Shown in pieces: positions 60,122 to 64,000 of a stretch of 64,000 nucleotides of DNA. The stretch lies in NCBI RefSeq assembly GCF_003097655.1, contig NZ_QCZH01000019.1, positions 1 to 64,000 on the forward strand. Direction: 5' to 3'. The stretch is from Flavobacterium laiguense. Its GTDB lineage: Bacteria; Bacteroidota; Bacteroidia; Flavobacteriales; Flavobacteriaceae. A program made the position numbers and the translations under genes. Each line of letters starts with the position of its first letter. Within the stretch, counting starts at the first letter, position 1. The notes beneath the pieces are model-generated. The model saw nothing but the letters and a program-made list of their open reading frames with translations, searched no databases and was not told the origin of the DNA.

Positions 60122-62752
60122 TTACTTCACAAACTCAACCGCTTTAGCCAAAGCCTCAGCAATTCCATCTGCATTTTTCCCTCCAGCGGTAGCAAAGAAA
60201 GGTTGACCTCCCCCTCCACCTTGGATGTATTTACCTAATTCACGAACCACTTGACCCGCGTTTAGTTTTTTATCAGCTACTAATTCTTTAGAGATATAAC
60301 ACGTTAACATTGGTTTTCCTTCTTCGGCTGTAGCCAAAACCAAGAATATATTAGTTCCTAAGGTCCCCAATTCATAAGCCAAGTCTTTGGCTCCTTCCGG
60401 ACTCAAATCAACTTGTTTAGCAAGGAATTGAATTCCATTAATATCCTGTAATTCTTTAGCCAATTCACCCTTCATATTTTTAGCTTTATCTTTCAATAAA
60501 ACCTCCAATTGTTTTTTCAATTTAGCATTTTCTTCTTGCAAGGAAACAACTGCTTTTATAGGATCCTGTGGATTTTTCAACACACCGTTAATCGCTGTCA
60601 ATTTTTCAGACTGGCTTGCAAAATATTCTTTTACTTTAACCGAAGTAATGGCCTCGATACGACGAATTCCCGCCGCAACAGCGCCTTCACTCACAATTTT
60701 GAAATACCAAATATCAGCGGTATTCTTCACGTGAATTCCACCACACAATTCCATGCTGTTTCCAAATTTAATCGCACGAACATTATCTCCATATTTCTCC
60801 CCAAACAAAGCCATAGCACCTTCTTCTACCGCTTGGGCAAAAGGAACATTACGTCTTTCTATTAATGGCAATTGCTCCTGAATTCTTGCATTTACAAAAT
60901 CCTCTACTTGCTGAATCTCTTCATCCGTAACTTTAGCATAGTGCGAAAAGTCAAAACGCAAATTGTTTCTGTTTACCAAAGATCCTTTTTGCTCCACATG
61001 CGTTCCTAATATGGTTCTCAAAGCTTGGTGCATCAAGTGGGTAGCCGAGTGATTGGCAGCCGACTCAAATCGCTGGTTTTCATAAACGATAGCCTTGAAC
61101 GTTTCGGTAACATTTGCAGGCAAATCTTTCACAAAATGAATAATCAAATTATTTTCTTTCTTGGTATCAATGATATAAATAACGTCACCATTTCCGGTTT
61201 CAAAATATCCTTTATCACCTACTTGTCCACCACCTTCTGGGTAAAAAGGAGTCATATTAAACACCAATTGAAAGATCTCTCCGTCTTTGGCACTTACTAC
61301 TTTTCTATAACGAGTAATTTTAACCGTAGCTTCAGTGTGATCATACCCTATAAATTCCTCATCATCGTCTTCTCTCAAAATCTGCCAATCGCCCGCTTTA
61401 ACTTTTGAAGCCGCACGAGAACGCTCTTTTTGTTTTTGTAATTCAGATTCAAATTCAGATTCGTCTAATGACAATCCTTTTTCAGACAAGATCAAAGCGG
61501 TTAAATCGATAGGAAAACCATACGTATCATACAATTCAAATGCTTTCTTACCTGAAATAACTTTTTCGCTTGATTTTGCGATTATAGTGTCCAACAAAAT
61601 CAATCCTTGATCCAGTGTACGCAAAAACGAACTCTCTTCCTCGCGAATCACATTGGCGCAAAGCTCTTTTTGGGATCTGATTTCCGGAAAAGATCCTCCC
61701 ATTTGAGCACTCAAAGTTTCTACCAATTTATAGATAAACGGCTCTTTGGTGTCCAAGAAAGTAAAACCGTAACGAATCGCACGACGCAAAATTCTACGAA
61801 TTACATATCCCGCTCCGGTATTCGATGGCAATTGACCGTCGGCAATAGAAAAAGCAACCGCACGCACGTGATCTGCAATGACACGAATGGCAATATTCAC
61901 TTTATCTTCAGCTTCATCTTTCGCTTTAATAGTATATTTAGCCCCTGTAATCGTTTCTATTTCTCTAATGATCGGCGTAAAAACATCCGTATCATAATTC
62001 GACTGAACATTTTGTAAAACCATACACAAACGCTCAAATCCCATTCCAGTATCCACGTGTTGCGCAGGCAATTTCTCTAGAGAACCATCGGCTTTACGAT
62101 TGAATTCCATAAATACATTGTTCCAAATCTCCACCACATGCGGGTGATCGTTATTCACTAAATCTTTACCCGAAACCAATGCTTTTTCTTCAGCCGAACG
62201 AATATCAACGTGAATTTCAGAGCACGGTCCACAAGGTCCTTGGTCGCCCATTTCCCAGAAATTATCTTTCTTGTTTCCAAGAATAATTCGGTCTTCGGCA
62301 ATCAACGTTTTCCAAATATCCCAAGCCTCTTGGTCAAAAGGCACATTCTCATCGGGATTTCCTTCAAAAACAGAAACATAAAGAATATCTTTTGGAATTT
62401 TATAAACCTCAGTCAACAATTCCCAAGCCCAGTGAATCGCCTCTTTCTTGAAATAATCGCCAAAAGACCAGTTTCCCAACATCTCAAACATCGTGTGGTG
62501 ATAAGTATCAATCCCCACTTCCTCCAAGTCATTATGCTTTCCAGAAACACGAAGACATTTTTGCGTATCGGCAATTCTTTTACTTTTCGGTGTTCCGTTC
62601 CCAAGGAAATATTCCTTAAACTGCGCCATTCCCGAGTTATTAAACATCAAGGTTGGATCATCCTTAAGAACAATCGGAGCCGAAGGAACAATTAAGTGCC
62701 CTTTACTTTCAAAAAAATCTAAAAATTGTTTACGTACGTCTTGTGATTTCAT
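60122..62752 (-). CDS. alaS: Alanyl-tRNA synthetase AlaS
   Basis: An 876-residue alanyl-tRNA synthetase with catalytic core (about 1-240), tRNA-recognition part, editing domain ([15 protein letters not shown] and [11 protein letters not shown], giving the His/Cys zinc site) and the C-terminal DHHA1 domain with a glycine loop [14 protein letters not shown]. All motifs intact. The start [19 protein letters not shown] is the normal one. A copy of its 3' end is at 58899. It is one gene, terminated at 60031-60075. Confidence 0.98.
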   Translation of the reverse strand: MKSQDVRKQFLDFFESKGHLIVPSAPIVLKDDPTLMFNNSGMAQFKEYFLGNGTPKSKRIADTQKCLRVSGKHNDLEEVGIDTYHHTMFEMLGNWSFGDYFKKEAIHWAWELLTEVYKIPKDILYVSVFEGNPDENVPFDQEAWDIWKTLIAEDRIILGNKKDNFWEMGDQGPCGPCSEIHVDIRSAEEKALVSGKDLVNNDHPHVVEIWNNVFMEFNRKADGSLEKLPAQHVDTGMGFERLCMVLQNVQSNYDTDVFTPIIREIETITGAKYTIKAKDEAEDKVNIAIRVIADHVRAVAFSIADGQLPSNTGAGYVIRRILRRAIRYGFTFLDTKEPFIYKLVETLSAQMGGSFPEIRSQKELCANVIREEESSFLRTLDQGLILLDTIIAKSSEKVISGKKAFELYDTYGFPIDLTALILSEKGLSLDESEFESELQKQKERSRAASKVKAGDWQILREDDDEEFIGYDHTEATVKITRYRKVVSAKDGEIFQLVFNMTPFYPEGGGQVGDKGYFETGNGDVIYIIDTKKENNLIIHFVKDLPANVTETFKAIVYENQRFESAANHSATHLMHQALRTILGTHVEQKGSLVNRNNLRFDFSHYAKVTDEEIQQVEDFVNARIQEQLPLIERRNVPFAQAVEEGAMALFGEKYGDNVRAIKFGNSMELCGGIHVKNTADIWYFKIVSEGAVAAGIRRIEAITSVKVKEYFASQSEKLTAINGVLKNPQDPIKAVVSLQEENAKLKKQLEVLLKDKAKNMKGELAKELQDINGIQFLAKQVDLSPEGAKDLAYELGTLGTNIFLVLATAEEGKPMLTCYISKELVADKKLNAGQVVRELGKYIQGGGGGQPFFATAGGKNADGIAEALAKAVEFVK

Positions 62753-62842
62753 TTTGCTGTATATTCAGTAATTCGTTGAATTATTATTTATTATTTTATC
62801 TAAAACCTATTTATTCCAAAAGCCTTTGTTTTCATCATCATT

Positions 62843-62983
62843 TGGGCATGCCACCATCAGAAAAAGGGGCCAAATCCAGCAACCGGGTAGTAGACCCCTT
62901 TCCCTAATGCTGTCGGGCTATACGCGCTACAGGGTAGCTAGCTTCTATCCCTCATGCAAACTCCTGCTATCAAGACCTTTATC
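62843..62983 (-). repeat. Dispersed structured repeat, copy D
   Basis: Read on the minus strand: TCTTGA start, CATGAGGGATAGAAG block, stem-loop GCTAC-CCT-GTAGC, ATAGCCCGACAGC block, then a hairpin with arms CATTAGGGAAAGGGGTC and GGCCCCTTTTTCTGATG and ending GGTGGCATGCCCA. It lies in the gap 62753-63193, which otherwise has no gene. Confidence 0.85.
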
Positions 62984-63193
62984 ATAAATGAAGAAACTCA
63001 GTTTTCAAAACGCTCTGCAATCCTTAAACAAAAGATGCAGAAGCAAGAACATCAAACCTTTAGTTCACCCAATATCCGTAAAGACAGGCAGCCTATTTAT
63101 TTATTATTAAAAAAAGAGCAGAACAACTGAAACATTTATTAAATTTGTTCGACTTACCTTTTACTAATTTGCAAAAATAGGGTATTTTAAAAT

Positions 63194-64000
63194 ATGGCGA
63201 AAGTAAAATATTATTACGATTCTGTAAATCTGGCATATCGGAAAATAAAAATCAGAAAGAGACGGAAAATCGGCTTTGCAGTACTGTTTTTATTGGCATC
63301 GGCTATCTTTGGATTTTTGACTTTTATAATATTATTGAACACACCCTATTTTGACACCCCAAAAGACCGTTTGCAAGCAAGGGAAATCGAAAATTTAAAA
63401 TTGAACTACGCCATTTTAAACAAAAAAATGGATGAAGTAGATGATGTTCTTGAAGATATTGAAGACCGAGACAACAATTTATATCGCGTTTATTTCAACA
63501 CAGCCGCTATTCCCGAAGAAGAAAGAAAAGCTGGCTATTCCAAAGTAAACCGTTATGTCGCATTACAAGGCTATAACAATTCAAAATTGGTAATCAACAC
63601 CACCGAAAGAGTAGACGCACTGAGTAAAGAATTGGCCATACAATCCAAATCTTTGGATGAAATTGTAAAATTAGCTAAAGCCAAAAGCAAACTGCTTTCG
63701 GCAATTCCGGCGATACAACCCGTAAAAAATGAAAATTTAAAACGTATGGCTTCTGGTTTTGGATACCGAACTGATCCTTTTACCAAAGCAAGAAAAATGC
63801 ACGAAGGAATGGATTTTACGGCCAAAACAGGAACTCCAATCTTCGCCACTGGCGATGGAGTCGTAGCAAGAGCCGACAATACCGCTTCCGGTTTTGGAAA
63901 CCACGTAGTAATAAGACACGGTTATGGTTACGAAACATTATACGCCCATTTAAGCAAATACAAATGCAGGCCCGGAAAATCGATAAAACGAGGAGACATT
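63194..64000 (+). CDS. M23 family metallopeptidase (3' end beyond window)
   Basis: The first 269 codons of a membrane-anchored peptidase. Residues 25-50 are one membrane helix; a coiled-coil-like segment (about 60-150) follows, then the M23 domain from about residue 180 (ASGFGYRTDPFTKARKMHEGMDFTAKTGTPIFATGDG; YETLYAHLSK). Zinc ligands seen are His in MHEGMDF and His in YAHLSK. The M23 family cleaves peptidoglycan cross-links or regulates amidases. The gene runs off the edge at 64000. Confidence 0.88.
   Translation, partial: MAKVKYYYDSVNLAYRKIKIRKRRKIGFAVLFLLASAIFGFLTFIILLNTPYFDTPKDRLQAREIENLKLNYAILNKKMDEVDDVLEDIEDRDNNLYRVYFNTAAIPEEERKAGYSKVNRYVALQGYNNSKLVINTTERVDALSKELAIQSKSLDEIVKLAKAKSKLLSAIPAIQPVKNENLKRMASGFGYRTDPFTKARKMHEGMDFTAKTGTPIFATGDGVVARADNTASGFGNHVVIRHGYGYETLYAHLSKYKCRPGKSIKRGDI

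Overview
The window is low-GC, densely coded DNA from a member of the Bacteroidota, most probably Flavobacterium or a close relative. The clues are a type IX secretion tail and many Bacteroidota-type lipoproteins, promoter-like TAnnTTTG boxes, and families common in Flavobacteriia (GSCFA, DUF4136, DUF5522, DUF5995, clade II NosZ). No rRNA, tRNA, CRISPR array, phage or intact insertion sequence was seen.

Layout. 248-4579 (minus) is the start of a nitrate/nitrite respiration operon: two NarK-type transporters, then a cytochrome-b-like membrane protein. 5136-10743 holds an ArnT-like glycosyltransferase, a GNAT acetyltransferase, an outer-membrane-type carboxypeptidase-regulatory protein and a TIGR01212 radical SAM enzyme. 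10951-16701 (minus) is a nearly complete molybdenum cofactor cluster (modE-like, TauE-like permease, mobA, moaD, moeB-rhodanese, moaE, moaCB fusion, moaA); moeA sits apart at 24018-25187. 17025-21352 holds accessory genes (DUF5995, glycogen synthase-type glycosyltransferase, AI-2E family permease, cupin). 21978-34935 is a nitrogen-oxide island: Rieske-flavodoxin fusion, protoglobin, moeA, a Crp/Fnr regulator with a heme-copper-oxidase-like membrane protein, a fasciclin lipoprotein, a truncated globin, and nosY-F-D-L-Z plus a c-type cytochrome for N2O reduction. 35300-42786 is a duplicated cassette of LytS-type kinase, LytTR regulator and exported deiminase. 42958-47554 includes hemL, a glucosaminidase-LysM lipoprotein and a D-cysteine desulfhydrase-like enzyme. 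48027-55890 is amino-acid metabolism: hutU, an IlvN-like ACT protein plus ilvA behind two tandem isoleucine-rich leader peptides and terminators, an exported acetolactate decarboxylase and an aromatic amino acid hydroxylase. 56132-64000 holds DUF4230, GSCFA, two paralogous lipoproteins, alaS and the start of an M23 peptidase.

How it fits together. The Moco genes would serve a molybdoenzyme such as nitrate reductase (not in the window). The narK operon, the crp/fnr gene and the nos operon each have a perfect ATGAT-N4-ATCAT palindrome upstream, which suggests one local anaerobic/NO-responsive regulon. A ModE-like operator lies upstream of the modE-led Moco cluster.

The most unusual structure is genomic. 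Four genes (TIGR01212 radical SAM, moeA, the deiminase, alaS) have a detached, truncated copy of their own 3' end lying a few hundred bases to a few kilobases away in the same orientation. There is also a dispersed structured repeat with covarying hairpin arms, an 18-bp palindrome (TCCCGATAGCTATCGGGA) sitting inside other repeats, and many long intergenic inverted repeats. The tandem Ile-leader attenuators and the duplicated kinase/regulator/deiminase cassette are the best candidates for undescribed systems.
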